Shown in pieces: positions 37,795 to 47,326 of a stretch of DNA of 64,000 nucleotides. Each line of letters starts with the position of its first letter. Position 1 is the first letter of the stretch. This stretch comes from Lentisphaera marina (GTDB taxonomy: Bacteria; Verrucomicrobiota; Lentisphaeria; Lentisphaerales; Lentisphaeraceae). The stretch spans positions 1,240,001 to 1,304,000 of the forward strand of contig NZ_JAQZZL010000002.1 in the NCBI RefSeq assembly GCF_028745505.1. The letters run 5' to 3'. Under the pieces are notes generated by a model. It was not told where the DNA came from, did not search any database, and saw only the letters and a list, made by a program, of their open reading frames with translations. Both the position numbers and the translations under genes were made by a program.

Positions 37795-38382
37795 TTAAGA
37801 CCATAATTGCTCTAAACGGCGAACTTCGGAAATCAAACGATCTTTTACACGCTTGCTATAGACATAAACTGAACTCTCTGAGATCTCGAGCTTATTGGCG
37901 ATCTCCGCAACTTCAACGCCCTGATTCATAAGTTTAAAGCATTCGGCTGCACTACCGCGAAAACCTTTTTGAATACTCTCCCAGGCCGTTGTTGTAACAT
38001 GAGCTTTCCATTCAGCCTCTGCCATTTGCTCAACTTCAGGCAAAGTCATTTGCTCAGCTTTTTTGTAATAGTTTTCCACACGTTTACTTTCAGCATTAAT
38101 TTTCCTAATATAATCGATAACCTGATTACGACAGATTTTAGATAACCATGTTCGGAACTTAGATGATTCTGGGCTGTATTCGTAATCAGCAATATTTTTA
38201 TAAACTTTTAAAAGAACATCCTGAGTCAAATCTTCAGCGTCGTGATGATCCAAACTCATTCCTCGTACAATCAGATAAATATATCTTTCATAGGCTGTGC
38301 AAAACTCGTTCCAAGACAGTTGGTCCCTACTGTTCTTTAGACGATAGAGTAAACTTTCGCGCGTCTGATTAAGTTCTGCCAT
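37795..38382 (-). CDS. ECF-type RNA polymerase sigma factor
   Basis: A 195-residue sigma-70 family factor. Region 2 is YERYIYLIVRGM ... DAEDLTQDVLLKVYKNI with SKFRTWLSKICRNQVIDYIR. Region 4 is FKLMNQGVEVAEIANKLE ... SESSVYVYSKRVKDRL. It is the last gene in a minus-strand run after a Ser/Thr kinase, a DUF1549/1553 protein and a DUF1501 protein (12 bp after DUF1501). No anti-sigma gene is adjacent, so control by the kinase is a reasonable inference. Confidence 0.92.
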   Translation of the reverse strand: MAELNQTRESLLYRLKNSRDQLSWNEFCTAYERYIYLIVRGMSLDHHDAEDLTQDVLLKVYKNIADYEYSPESSKFRTWLSKICRNQVIDYIRKINAESKRVENYYKKAEQMTLPEVEQMAEAEWKAHVTTTAWESIQKGFRGSAAECFKLMNQGVEVAEIANKLEISESSVYVYSKRVKDRLISEVRRLEQLWS

Positions 38383-38394
38383 AAGAATCCAGTT

Positions 38395-39759
38395 TTAAGC
38401 AATAATACCCTTCATTATATGAGATTCCTCGACCCCCGTCAAGCGCTGATCCAAACCTTTAAATCTGAAGCTTACCTTTTCATGGTCCAATCCCATTAAG
38501 TGCATCATGGTGGCATGTAAATCCCTAACATGGGCCTTCTTATCGACCACATCATAACCGAGTTCATCTGTCGCACCATAACTAGTTCCTTTCTTAACAC
38601 CGCCACCGGCCATCCAGATGGTAAAAGCTTCTTTATGGTGATCGCGGCCGCCGTTTTCATTTTTCCCGCCGCGAGTTTCCTTTAAGGGTGTCCTGCCAAA
38701 TTCCCCGGCCCAAACCACAAGAGTATCTTCCAGTAAACCACGCTGCTTTAGATCCATAATCAAAGCTGTTTGAGCTTGATCAATTTCTTTACAGTTAGAC
38801 CCCAAACGTTTATCCAAATTTAAATGATGATCCCAATCAGCGTTAAAAAGTTCTACGAAACGCACGCCTTTTTCGACTAATCGACGCGCAAGTAAACAAT
38901 GACGAGCAAACTGACTATTGCCATACATTTTACGGATATGTTCCGGTTCAGTGCTTAAATCACTTATTTCGGGAACAGAAGACTGCATTCTCTCGGCCAG
39001 ATCATATTGAGCCATCCGCGTTAAAATTTCCGGGTCACTTACATGATCATATTTTTTCTGATTAAGGCGATTTATACCAGCAATAATTTTACTTCTATGA
39101 GCCTTTGTCATACCATTGGGATTATTCAAGAAGAGAATGGGGTCACCAGTAGAACGCAATTCAACCCCCTGATGAACACTTGGTAAAAAAGCATTATTCC
39201 ATAGTGCAGATCCAGCTCCTGGCATTTTACCAGATACCATAACCACATAGGGAGGAAGATTTTTATTTTCGCTTCCCAAGGCATAACTCATCCAAGAACC
39301 TATTCCTGGATTCCCATTACGGTTTAAGCCCGTATGAAAAGCCAACTGTGCAGGACCGTGATTAAAATCTTCAGTACACATGCTCTTCACAAAACAAAGC
39401 TCATCGGCAACTTTTTTAAGATGGGGCATTCTATCAGAAATCCATTGACCACTTTGACCGCACTGCTCGAATTTATAAGGCGTGCCCATAAGTTTTGGAT
39501 GTCCTTTGATAAACGCCAGTCTCTTACCTTTAAACATGTGATCCGGCGCAAGCTTATCATCATATTTAATGAGTTCAGGCTTATAATCAAAAAGGTCTAA
39601 CTGAGAGGGGCCTCCTACCATATGCATGAAAATAACTCTTTTGGCCTTGGCGGGGAAATGTGTTCCAGGAACATATTGGGCATCAGCTCTCAAAGAATTG
39701 TTGAATGATAAAGCTCCTAAAGAAAGAGCACCTGCACTTAAAAAGTTTCGTCTATTCAT
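38395..39759 (-). CDS. DUF1501 Tat-exported protein
   Basis: A 454-residue alkaline-phosphatase/sulfatase-like fold protein (DUF1501). It begins with a Tat signal (MNRRNFLSAGALSLGALSF). Motifs include HMVGGPSQLDLFDYKPEL, LVVWAGEFGRTP and the His-rich NENGGRDHHKEAFTIWMAGG. It always occurs with DUF1549/DUF1553 cytochrome-like proteins in PVC genomes, as here (4-bp gap). The substrate is unknown. Confidence 0.94.
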   Translation of the reverse strand: MNRRNFLSAGALSLGALSFNNSLRADAQYVPGTHFPAKAKRVIFMHMVGGPSQLDLFDYKPELIKYDDKLAPDHMFKGKRLAFIKGHPKLMGTPYKFEQCGQSGQWISDRMPHLKKVADELCFVKSMCTEDFNHGPAQLAFHTGLNRNGNPGIGSWMSYALGSENKNLPPYVVMVSGKMPGAGSALWNNAFLPSVHQGVELRSTGDPILFLNNPNGMTKAHRSKIIAGINRLNQKKYDHVSDPEILTRMAQYDLAERMQSSVPEISDLSTEPEHIRKMYGNSQFARHCLLARRLVEKGVRFVELFNADWDHHLNLDKRLGSNCKEIDQAQTALIMDLKQRGLLEDTLVVWAGEFGRTPLKETRGGKNENGGRDHHKEAFTIWMAGGGVKKGTSYGATDELGYDVVDKKAHVRDLHATMMHLMGLDHEKVSFRFKGLDQRLTGVEESHIMKGIIA

Positions 39760-39763
39760 TTGA

Positions 39764-42109
39764 TTAATCCCTGCTAATGGTTTCGTGTAAATTCAGTAAG
39801 GTCGTGGCCAGAGTGAACCACTTATCGTATTGGCTACTTTCCCCATTGTTGAGTATGTCAAGCATAATCTCCTGCTCTTCATCACTGGCGTGACGTGATG
39901 TACATAAGCGGAATGCTTTCTGAATCCTCTCCTTATCACTTTTCGCCAATAATTGAATACGTTTAGCAAAATGCTGCGCAATATCCACATAAACGGGGTC
40001 ATTCATCAAAGTTAGAGCTTGCATAGGCGTATTACTGCGAGAGCGTTTAACCGTACATGCAGAACGGTTAGGGGCATCAAAATTAGCAAAAGATGGGTAA
40101 TGAGCACTGCGTCTCCAAATTGTATAGAGACCTCTTCGGTACATGTCTTCACCTTTTGACGTCCTGTATGTATTATCTACACCTCCAGTAACACGCCAAA
40201 TGTTATCGGGTTGAACTGGACGTACTGTTGGGCCATACATTTTAGGTGAAAGCTTTAAACTGATGGCTAGGGCATTATCCCTGATAGCTTCAGCCGTTAA
40301 ACGACAGGAAGCACCACGAGCATAGAGACGATTGAATGGGTCTTTGGCTCTTTTTTCGTCAGATACAACTGAGCTCTGCTGATATGTCGATGACATCACT
40401 ATTCGTTTCATCAATTTTTTCATAGACCAATTGTTCTCCATAAAGTCTAGAGCTAGAGCATCCAATAAGTTATGGTTCGTAGGCATCTCGCCCTGCTGCC
40501 CTATATCTTCCAAACTTTCATAAATTCCGGTTCCCATAAATTCACGCCAGAAGCGATTCACTGCCACACGTGCAGTTAAAGGATTGTCCTTAGTCGTCAG
40601 CCACTGAGCCAAACCAAGTCGATTTTCAGGAGCGCCTGCTGGCATTGGGTTGAGGAATTTAGGAACTGCTGATTTAACTTGCTGATCAGGATCTAAAAAA
40701 TTTCCGCGGCGAAGTATTCTGGTATTGCGAGCAGTATCCATTTCCTTCATCACTTCCACATAAACTGGAGTATGCTTGGCCACTATCTTTCTATGCTCTT
40801 CAATTTGCTTCCAAAGATTATTTAAAACCACATTTTTCTTAAAACTTTTCTGGTGAATTTTTCGGGCTTCATTAATTTTTATATTCTTTTTACTGTTCTG
40901 TAGTTCCTTGAGCTTTCCCTGATAATTTTTTTCTAGCTTATTTAATTCAAGTTTACTGCTTTCATAGAAGTTAGGGTCTACCCCCTCTACATCCAACATC
41001 AGCCCATTGCCTGCATAACGCAATGTTGAACTTTTTTCATCCACTTCTTCAGCTTCTATGGGTGTATTATTGAAGAAGGAATAAAACTGATAATATTCTT
41101 TTATTGTGAAGGGATCATACTTGTGATTATGGCATTGAGCACAACTCACTGAACTCCCTAGCCACACGGTCCCCATTGTATTGACTCGTTCTGTCACTTG
41201 CTTCACTCGATCCTCTTCAATATCTGTACCAGCTTCAAGATTCAAAGTATTGCAGCGATTGAAGCCCGTTGCAATTAACTGATCTTGACTTGGATTTTCC
41301 AGTAAATCACCTGCTAACTGCTCAATAGTAAACTGATCGTAAGTTTTATCCTCATTAAAGGCCTTTATTACCCAATCCCTGTAGGGCCATAAAGTTTGAA
41401 AGCCATCGCGCTGATAGCCATTTGAATCCGCATAACGAGCTAAATCAAGCCAATGGCGAGCCCAGTTTTCTCCAAAAGTCTTTTGAGATAAAAGTTCATC
41501 TACAAGCTTTTCATAATTTTGATCATTCAAATTTTTGGAGTATTTATCGAGAAGTGCTAAACTTGGCGGAAGACCAGTTAAATCAAAACTCAGACGTCTA
41601 ATTAAAGTTTCTGACGAAGCTCTTTCTTCAGGTTTTAAGCCTTCAGCCTCTAATTTATTCATCACATGATAATCAATAAAGTTTTTAGTCCAAGCTTTAT
41701 CGCTGACCTTTGGTAAGGGCTTTTTTTCAGGTTTGATATAGGCCCAGTGTAGCTTTTCTGGCGGAGCCTTTTCATCAGAAGGCCAAACAGCTCCTTCTTT
41801 GATCCACTTTTTAATTAATTCTATCTCTGCGTGCGCTAAAGCTTTTTTGGGAGGCATACGAAAATCTTCATCTTCCTCCTCAATAACTTCAAGTAAAATA
41901 CTCTCCATATTATGAGGAATAATAACTGGCTCACCCGCATCCGCTTCTTGGAAGGCTAAGTACTTTTTATAAAGAGCCACACCGGCCTTCTGCTTTTTTT
42001 CTCCGTGACATTTATAACAGTTTTTTTCAAAAATTGGTTTTATATCTTTTTCAAAATCCACTGCCCCATATGTACTTAGAGTAACAAGCAACATCGCTAA
42101 ACTACGCAT
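39764..42109 (-). CDS. PSCyt1-DUF1549-DUF1553 cytochrome-like protein
   Basis: A 781-residue exported protein with a signal peptide (RSLAMLLVTLSTYGA). A planctomycete cytochrome c domain (FEKNCYKCHGEKKQKAG, one CxxCH) leads into DUF1549 (LIRRLSFDLTGLPPSLALLD ... NWARHWLDLARYADSNGY) and DUF1553 (LAQWLTTKDNPLTARVAVNR ... SPKMYGPTVRPV). It shares a transcript with the DUF1501 gene. Probably a redox or hydrolytic partner in sulfated-glycan use; the biochemistry is unestablished. A second CxxCH (SCAQCHNHK) lies in DUF1549. Confidence 0.94.
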   Translation of the reverse strand: MRSLAMLLVTLSTYGAVDFEKDIKPIFEKNCYKCHGEKKQKAGVALYKKYLAFQEADAGEPVIIPHNMESILLEVIEEEDEDFRMPPKKALAHAEIELIKKWIKEGAVWPSDEKAPPEKLHWAYIKPEKKPLPKVSDKAWTKNFIDYHVMNKLEAEGLKPEERASSETLIRRLSFDLTGLPPSLALLDKYSKNLNDQNYEKLVDELLSQKTFGENWARHWLDLARYADSNGYQRDGFQTLWPYRDWVIKAFNEDKTYDQFTIEQLAGDLLENPSQDQLIATGFNRCNTLNLEAGTDIEEDRVKQVTERVNTMGTVWLGSSVSCAQCHNHKYDPFTIKEYYQFYSFFNNTPIEAEEVDEKSSTLRYAGNGLMLDVEGVDPNFYESSKLELNKLEKNYQGKLKELQNSKKNIKINEARKIHQKSFKKNVVLNNLWKQIEEHRKIVAKHTPVYVEVMKEMDTARNTRILRRGNFLDPDQQVKSAVPKFLNPMPAGAPENRLGLAQWLTTKDNPLTARVAVNRFWREFMGTGIYESLEDIGQQGEMPTNHNLLDALALDFMENNWSMKKLMKRIVMSSTYQQSSVVSDEKRAKDPFNRLYARGASCRLTAEAIRDNALAISLKLSPKMYGPTVRPVQPDNIWRVTGGVDNTYRTSKGEDMYRRGLYTIWRRSAHYPSFANFDAPNRSACTVKRSRSNTPMQALTLMNDPVYVDIAQHFAKRIQLLAKSDKERIQKAFRLCTSRHASDEEQEIMLDILNNGESSQYDKWFTLATTLLNLHETISRD

Positions 42110-42170
42110 AAGAAAAATTCCCTTTGTCTTTTAGGTACAAACGGAGACGATTTATTCTTTCTTACACTTT

Positions 42171-44099
42171 TTAATAAAAAATAATTTTTACTGATTTCGG
42201 AACCAGCTTTAGGTGTTCTTCTTCAACGTATTCTTGTGGAAGATGAAGCTCCTCTAGTTCCTCACACTTCTGAATATAATAAAAGTATGTTCCAGGAACA
42301 GATCGAGGCCAAACAAGTTTCCTTAATGATAGACCTTTTATGGCGATAACATTACTGGAAATTTTTGATAGGCTCAAATCAAGCTCAGTAATCCCCGTTT
42401 TATAGAGAGCATTTATATCTATTAAGTTCTCCCAATCACAATCAAATTTATCCCCCTCAAAATGAATATACTTTAAATCAGGGTTTTGAATTTTGAGTAC
42501 TATTTTTGCGTACTCTCTTCTCTGTTCCAGTGATAAAAAATCTAGTTTGGGGCTGAAAGTATGCTCATTGATCATCTGCTTCATTGGGATAGATCCGTAA
42601 TGTTGAACTACCCAAATTATTTCATCAAAACTCAATTCAGTCCTATCAGCAAATTTATCAAAAAAAACTTTTGCAGCAATCTTACCCTTGTGGTTATTCT
42701 TTAAATCAGCCTTTGTGAAAGAGCTTAATGCTTCATTAAATTCAAAAAGGCTCAATTGAAAATAGCCCATTATTATGTGAGCTCTATTTAAATTTTCATT
42801 TAGATTCAAAGCTGTTTTTATGAGGTCTACGCCTTTGTCAAAATCATAAGTATGAAGAGCATCGCTAGCGAGTCCAAGAACATTATCCAAAGATTCACCT
42901 GCAATCAACTGCTTAAGCTCTTCAGATTTCTCCCATTTCTCCAAATTATCCAAAGCCTCTTTTTCAGCTTTTCGTGCCGATGCTTCAGATAAACGCGCTT
43001 GTTCCTCACGCTCCTTCAAAGATACAAAGAATAAAAATGTGATCACAATGATGGCTGATGTGAACAGACTTATTAAGGAAAAACTCAACTTGTTTCGTTT
43101 TACTAAAAGCTTGAGTTGACCTGCTAAACCCAAACCTTCTGCACTGGTAGCAAAGCCATGAAGGTAGGCCAATATATCTTCTTTTAAATCTTCTACACAG
43201 GCATATCTTCCTTCAGCATTTAAACTCATTGCTTTATTGCATACTGCTTGCAAAGCATTAGGCACCGTGGATTCTATTTTATCAGGGGAAATTATCTCTC
43301 CCTTTTTAGTCTGCTCTAAAACTTCCTCAACCGTTCCAGTTCCCGGACTCTCTAAAGTTAAAATAGAGTACAGTATCGCTCCCAAAGAATAAATATCGGA
43401 ATGCTTACCACTCTTAGAAATGGCGCCCTCGGCTTGCTCAGGAGACATGTAACCAGGTGTGCCACGCACCAGTCCATCCATGGTTACAAATGCTTTTACA
43501 TGTTCAGCAGAAATGAGTTTATCATCGGGCTTTTTTAAATTCCTTGCTAAGCCCCAATCACAAACGAGTACCTCACCAAACTGACTCACTTGAATATTTT
43601 CTGGTTTCAGATCCATATGAACAACTTCTTGAGAATGAGCGTAGGCTACCGCGTCACAGATCTTGACAAAAATATCTAACAGTGAGGCTCGATCAAATTG
43701 AAGGCTCTTAGATTTAATTTCATCCAATATTTTTTTGAGTGTCTTACCTTGAATGACCTTCATGGTGAAATAAGCTTCGCCATTTTTATCTATTCCCATA
43801 TCATGTATAGGAACAATATTGGGGTGCTCGAGCATGGCGTTAATTCGCGCTTCGCGCAAAAAGCGTTCAACTGCCTGACTATCAGAAGTTTTTTTTAGAG
43901 TAGCCTTTGCAACTTTTCTTCCCGTTAGCTTATCTTCAACGAGAAAGATTTTTTTCATTCCTCCCTCACCGAGATCCCCGCTAGATTTATAGCGTTTTTC
44001 ACATTGACTTACTTCTTGATAAAGAAGACTCTCAGACGGATCCAGTGCTTCATCATAAAAGTCAAGGAACTCTCTGTTTACTTGAAATTTATCTGACAA
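42171..44099 (-). CDS. atypical Ser/Thr protein kinase, membrane-anchored
   Basis: A 642-residue protein. The kinase domain spans ~42-320: a glycine loop reading LGEGGMKKIF, the beta-3 segment reading RKVAKATLK (the usual VAIK Lys is not in its normal place), catalytic HMDLKPEN (HRD Arg is Met) and a DWG instead of DFG. The SPEQ and DIYSLGAILY segments are intact. A TM helix follows at ~340-361, then a coiled coil and a tetratricopeptide-like region (ALNLNENLNRAHIIMGYFQL) with a leucine-rich-type tail. It heads the operon with DUF1549/DUF1501/ECF. It likely signals to that ECF sigma; this is inference. Confidence 0.88.
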   Translation of the reverse strand: MSDKFQVNREFLDFYDEALDPSESLLYQEVSQCEKRYKSSGDLGEGGMKKIFLVEDKLTGRKVAKATLKKTSDSQAVERFLREARINAMLEHPNIVPIHDMGIDKNGEAYFTMKVIQGKTLKKILDEIKSKSLQFDRASLLDIFVKICDAVAYAHSQEVVHMDLKPENIQVSQFGEVLVCDWGLARNLKKPDDKLISAEHVKAFVTMDGLVRGTPGYMSPEQAEGAISKSGKHSDIYSLGAILYSILTLESPGTGTVEEVLEQTKKGEIISPDKIESTVPNALQAVCNKAMSLNAEGRYACVEDLKEDILAYLHGFATSAEGLGLAGQLKLLVKRNKLSFSLISLFTSAIIVITFLFFVSLKEREEQARLSEASARKAEKEALDNLEKWEKSEELKQLIAGESLDNVLGLASDALHTYDFDKGVDLIKTALNLNENLNRAHIIMGYFQLSLFEFNEALSSFTKADLKNNHKGKIAAKVFFDKFADRTELSFDEIIWVVQHYGSIPMKQMINEHTFSPKLDFLSLEQRREYAKIVLKIQNPDLKYIHFEGDKFDCDWENLIDINALYKTGITELDLSLSKISSNVIAIKGLSLRKLVWPRSVPGTYFYYIQKCEELEELHLPQEYVEEEHLKLVPKSVKIIFY

Positions 44100-44285
44100 T
44101 TACTTATTCCTTATTTCTATATTTTAAATATATAGCACTTACTGAATAATGACGCTACTAGGATGAATACCTAAAATAAGACGAAGTTATACTGAGATGG
44201 CAGATGTCTTATATTTTAAAAAATAGTTTATGGAACTCACACCTTTAGTTAAATTCTATTATAGAATATCAAGCAATTTAAGAGT

Positions 44286-44960
44286 TTACTTCTTTCCATA
44301 GATCAACATGTGCTGCCAAGGCAGTTGGTCGTAGGAACGAACTAGTTTGAACTGATTTGCACTCAGTTCCTTCTGAATTTGAGCCTTGCTCATCTTGTGA
44401 TCTTCTTTGATGGGAACTTTCTTATCTTCTTTACGAAATTCTATGAGTACCAAAACACCATCGGCTTTGAGGCTCTCATGCATTTTTTTGAGCATTGCTT
44501 CTGGATCGGTAAATTCGTGATAGGCATCCACCAACAAAATTAAATCCAATGAATTTTTGGGCAGCATGGGATCCGTATATTTGCCAAGAATTGACACGCA
44601 ATTTTTAATCCCAGCTTTCTTGGCACGCTCTTGAAGAAGCTTGAGCATTTCAGACTGAATATCAACGCAATAAACTTTTCCTTTTTCACCAACTAACTTG
44701 GCCATTTTTAAGGAGTGGTAACCATTTCCACAGCCCACGTCTCCCACAATCATGCCTGATTTGAGTTCGATAGCGCGAATCATTTCTTCCACGCTCTCCT
44801 CTTTTTCACGATTCGTTCGCGTCAGCCAATTCGCCGCAGAGGAATGCATTGTGTAAGCAATTTGCCTCCCCATATACACGTTGGGTTTCTTGGCATTGAT
44901 TTTCTCTTCTGCGAAAATCGCAAAACTCAAAATACTGAGGATTAAAAGGAATTTTTTCAT
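44286..44960 (-). CDS. exported-looking class I SAM-dependent methyltransferase
   Basis: From the ATG at 44960 (chosen over 44966 because GGGG lies 8 bp before it) the protein is 224 residues. It begins with a clear signal peptide (KKFLLILSILSFAIFAEE). A Rossmann methyltransferase follows with the SAM motif IVGDVGCGNGYHSLKMAK, VYCVDIQ and LILLVDAYHEF. Family relatives in PVC and other bacteria are annotated as methyltransferases. A SAM enzyme with a signal peptide is odd, because SAM is made in the cytoplasm. Confidence 0.85.
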   Translation of the reverse strand: MKKFLLILSILSFAIFAEEKINAKKPNVYMGRQIAYTMHSSAANWLTRTNREKEESVEEMIRAIELKSGMIVGDVGCGNGYHSLKMAKLVGEKGKVYCVDIQSEMLKLLQERAKKAGIKNCVSILGKYTDPMLPKNSLDLILLVDAYHEFTDPEAMLKKMHESLKADGVLVLIEFRKEDKKVPIKEDHKMSKAQIQKELSANQFKLVRSYDQLPWQHMLIYGKK

Positions 44961-44983
44961 GTGCATGACCCCATAAGTCTAAA

Positions 44984-45370
44984 TTATAAATTAGAAAGTG
45001 CAGCTAGATAAGCTTGTTCTTGATACTTTTTCATTGCGGGCAAAGTATCGACTGACTTCGCTAAGCGATTCAGTTCCGGGCCCGCAACTAATTTAACCGG
45101 TACCGAAGAAGCCAACTGAACCAAGCCTTCAATCTTAAACGAACTAGCCCCACCCGCAAACTTACCCTTCTCAAGACGTTTTTTAATGCTAATCACATCG
45201 GCATTCGTAGTCTCGAGCCATGCTTTTAAGTGCTCAAAAAAACTCTGCACACATACTGAATCATAGGAGTCTTCTAATTCAATCTTTGTCGCTTCTTTGA
45301 TTTCGTCTGCCGATTCAAGTACGACTAAAACACAAGTACTACTCTTGATCTCGATACCTAAACTTTTCAT
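44984..45370 (-). CDS. DUF3010 family protein
   Basis: A 128-residue small protein matching my recollection of the DUF3010 family: KSLGIEIKSSTCVLVVL near the start, then IKKRLEKGKFAGGASSFKIE and KKYQEQAYLAALSNL. The fold is RNase H/actin-like by family impression. The function is unknown. It lies 8 bp after the redoxin gene and 24 bp before the methyltransferase start in the same minus-strand run. Confidence 0.75.
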   Translation of the reverse strand: MKSLGIEIKSSTCVLVVLESADEIKEATKIELEDSYDSVCVQSFFEHLKAWLETTNADVISIKKRLEKGKFAGGASSFKIEGLVQLASSVPVKLVAGPELNRLAKSVDTLPAMKKYQEQAYLAALSNL

Positions 45371-45377
45371 TTAAGTT

Positions 45378-45953
45378 CTAAACTAAATCGCAGGCTTCGA
45401 TGGGCATCCAGTGGTGATCTTTACCATCCCATTTCACATTGCAACCAATGGGATTGGTTTGAGGAGTTGAAACGGCTTGGCCTTCTTTAAGCTCTGTTAG
45501 TGTACGGTCAAGGTCAAAGATGGAGGGGCTTTGCCCTACACGAGGCTTATCGACGGCACGGCCAGTATAAACTAATTTGCGTTCTTGATCGAAAACATAA
45601 AAGTGCGGTGTGCGCAAAGCTCCATACGATTTTGCCACAGCTTGACTCTCGTCATGCAGGTAAGTCCATGGGAATTTATTTTCTTCCATGCGTGTGACCA
45701 TATGATCAAATGAATCCTCGGCATATGTATTGACTGAGTTTGAGTTAATACCAACAAAGTCTGCGATATCCGCAAAACTTTCGGCAGTCTTACGGGTACT
45801 TTCATCTGAGCCAATAACATAGGGACAGTGATTACAAGTAAAGAAGATCACGAGAAAATCTTTTTTGAAATCATTGAGTGAATAGGTTTTTCCATCTGTT
45901 GCAGGAAGTGAGAACTCAATTGCTTGTTTGCCAATTTCTAGTGTAAATGCCAT
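45378..45953 (-). CDS. thioredoxin-like redoxin (peroxiredoxin-type)
   Basis: A 191-residue protein with an AhpC/TSA-redoxin fold. The redox motif is in [19 protein letters not shown] (CNHC), followed by [20 protein letters not shown] and [17 protein letters not shown] with the cis-Pro. This is the 'thioredoxin family, CxHC' group common in PVC bacteria. It is cytoplasmic, with no signal peptide. It sits 1 bp downstream of the NUDIX gene. Confidence 0.9.
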   Translation of the reverse strand: MAFTLEIGKQAIEFSLPATDGKTYSLNDFKKDFLVIFFTCNHCPYVIGSDESTRKTAESFADIADFVGINSNSVNTYAEDSFDHMVTRMEENKFPWTYLHDESQAVAKSYGALRTPHFYVFDQERKLVYTGRAVDKPRVGQSPSIFDLDRTLTELKEGQAVSTPQTNPIGCNVKWDGKDHHWMPIEACDLV

Positions 45954-45954
45954 C

Positions 45955-46473
45955 TTAAATCAATCCTTCTTTTTGTAAAAAATAAACGCCCACAAAGACT
46001 TTTAAGTCTAGAGCACAACCCTCTGCTTGTTTTTTTGAGATAAATGAATGAAGCTCTTCAAAGGGTACCAAGTGAGTAATAATCTCTTCATCATCGACTC
46101 CTCCTCCCTCAGAAACTTTATCCAAGTCCCAGGCAATGTAAAGATCATTTGCCTCGTCGCTCATCCCTGCTGATACAGGACCATGAACTACTTTTTTGAA
46201 ATTTTTGGCTAAATAACCCGTTTCTTCTTCTAATTCGCGTTGAGCAGCTTTATAGCTTTGCTCACCTTCGTAGCCGTCGTCGCCAACCAAGCCAGCGGGG
46301 AGTTCGATCACAGGCGCATTCATCGGCACACGGAATTGTTCAATCAGTATTAATTCTTTTTTGTCTGTAACGGCCGCAATCACAGCAGCTGAAATGTCAT
46401 TGGGACGAGTCACCCATTCCCAGTTACCCGTCTTCCGGTAGTGTAAAAACTTGCCTTTGTAAATTTCTTCCAC
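45955..46473 (-). CDS. NUDIX hydrolase (ADP-ribose pyrophosphatase-like)
   Basis: A 172-residue NUDIX enzyme. The box is visible around [20 protein letters not shown] (spacing G...REL.EE.G), preceded by the ELPAGLVG loop typical of ADP-sugar pyrophosphatases. It hydrolyses nucleoside diphosphate derivatives such as ADP-ribose; which one is open. It lies 8 bp after nadK, which suggests a nicotinamide-nucleotide link. Confidence 0.9.
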   Translation of the reverse strand: MEEIYKGKFLHYRKTGNWEWVTRPNDISAAVIAAVTDKKELILIEQFRVPMNAPVIELPAGLVGDDGYEGEQSYKAAQRELEEETGYLAKNFKKVVHGPVSAGMSDEANDLYIAWDLDKVSEGGGVDDEEIITHLVPFEELHSFISKKQAEGCALDLKVFVGVYFLQKEGLI

Positions 46474-46481
46474 TGCGACCT

Positions 46482-47297
46482 CTAATGCGTTAAGCCACGT
46501 TCAACTGCTTCTGCGAGTTCACGTCGTCTTGCTTCAAAGTCGACACCTGTACGAAAGGCTAAAGTCACTTCGTGCTCAGTGGGTTCAATGATAATTTGAT
46601 CAATCTCTTTCGCTTCTTGCTCATAACCGTCTGCATAAGCATTAATTTTACGACGAGAAGTACATTTTATGGTGATTTTTTGTGGTGAGCAAACGCTAGA
46701 AGGGTACGGGCCCGTTGCCACGCCTCCCACATACCAAGTACGTGTATCTAAAGGTAAAACTGCCGACGATCCACGTGCATTCAGAGCAAAGCCCGTCGTT
46801 CCCTGAGGACTCGAGACAAAAACCCCATTGCCTTTCACGGTACGATTGCGAAAATGGCTCAGTTCTCCCGTGATTTCAAAAGAAATAAAGTCGGCAATAT
46901 TGCCACCACAGAAAATGTCATTAAAAGCTAGGTACGACACTTGATCGCCAGAGCGATTAATAAAATGTCCTTTCATCAGTTTTACACTCACTAAATGCAA
47001 CTCTTCTTTGAACATGGGGATTTCGTGTGGATCCTGAATTTGATTCATCAAGAAACCCAAAGTCCCACAATTGACACCAAACAAAACTTTGCCGCTATCA
47101 AAAGTCGTTCTTGCCGCACGAGTCATACCACCGTCACCACAAGCAACCAAGTAGGCATTAGCTTTGGATTCATCATCCGTTACTAGACCTGCATCAAAAA
47201 GATCTTCCTCTATCCAACGGCGTACGAAATTAGAACGTTCGGAGCCCAACTCTGATAGATCGGGCAATAAGGGGTAATAGATAAGCTTTTCTTTCAT
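46482..47297 (-). CDS. nadK: NAD kinase
   Basis: A 271-residue NAD kinase (NAD + ATP to NADP). Motifs are FGVNCGTLGFLMN and SSPQGTTGFALNARGSS. The GGDGT loop appears as ACGDGGMTRAA, with the first Gly replaced by Cys and the Thr by Gly. Length and the hydrophobic beta-rich C-terminal half fit. It sits between dbpA-like and NUDIX genes in a compact operon. A divergent GGDG loop means activity should be checked. Confidence 0.85.
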   Translation of the reverse strand: MKEKLIYYPLLPDLSELGSERSNFVRRWIEEDLFDAGLVTDDESKANAYLVACGDGGMTRAARTTFDSGKVLFGVNCGTLGFLMNQIQDPHEIPMFKEELHLVSVKLMKGHFINRSGDQVSYLAFNDIFCGGNIADFISFEITGELSHFRNRTVKGNGVFVSSPQGTTGFALNARGSSAVLPLDTRTWYVGGVATGPYPSSVCSPQKITIKCTSRRKINAYADGYEQEAKEIDQIIIEPTEHEVTLAFRTGVDFEARRRELAEAVERGLTH

Positions 47298-47326
47298 AAG
47301 TCTCTCGTTAATCTTATTAAATCAAT

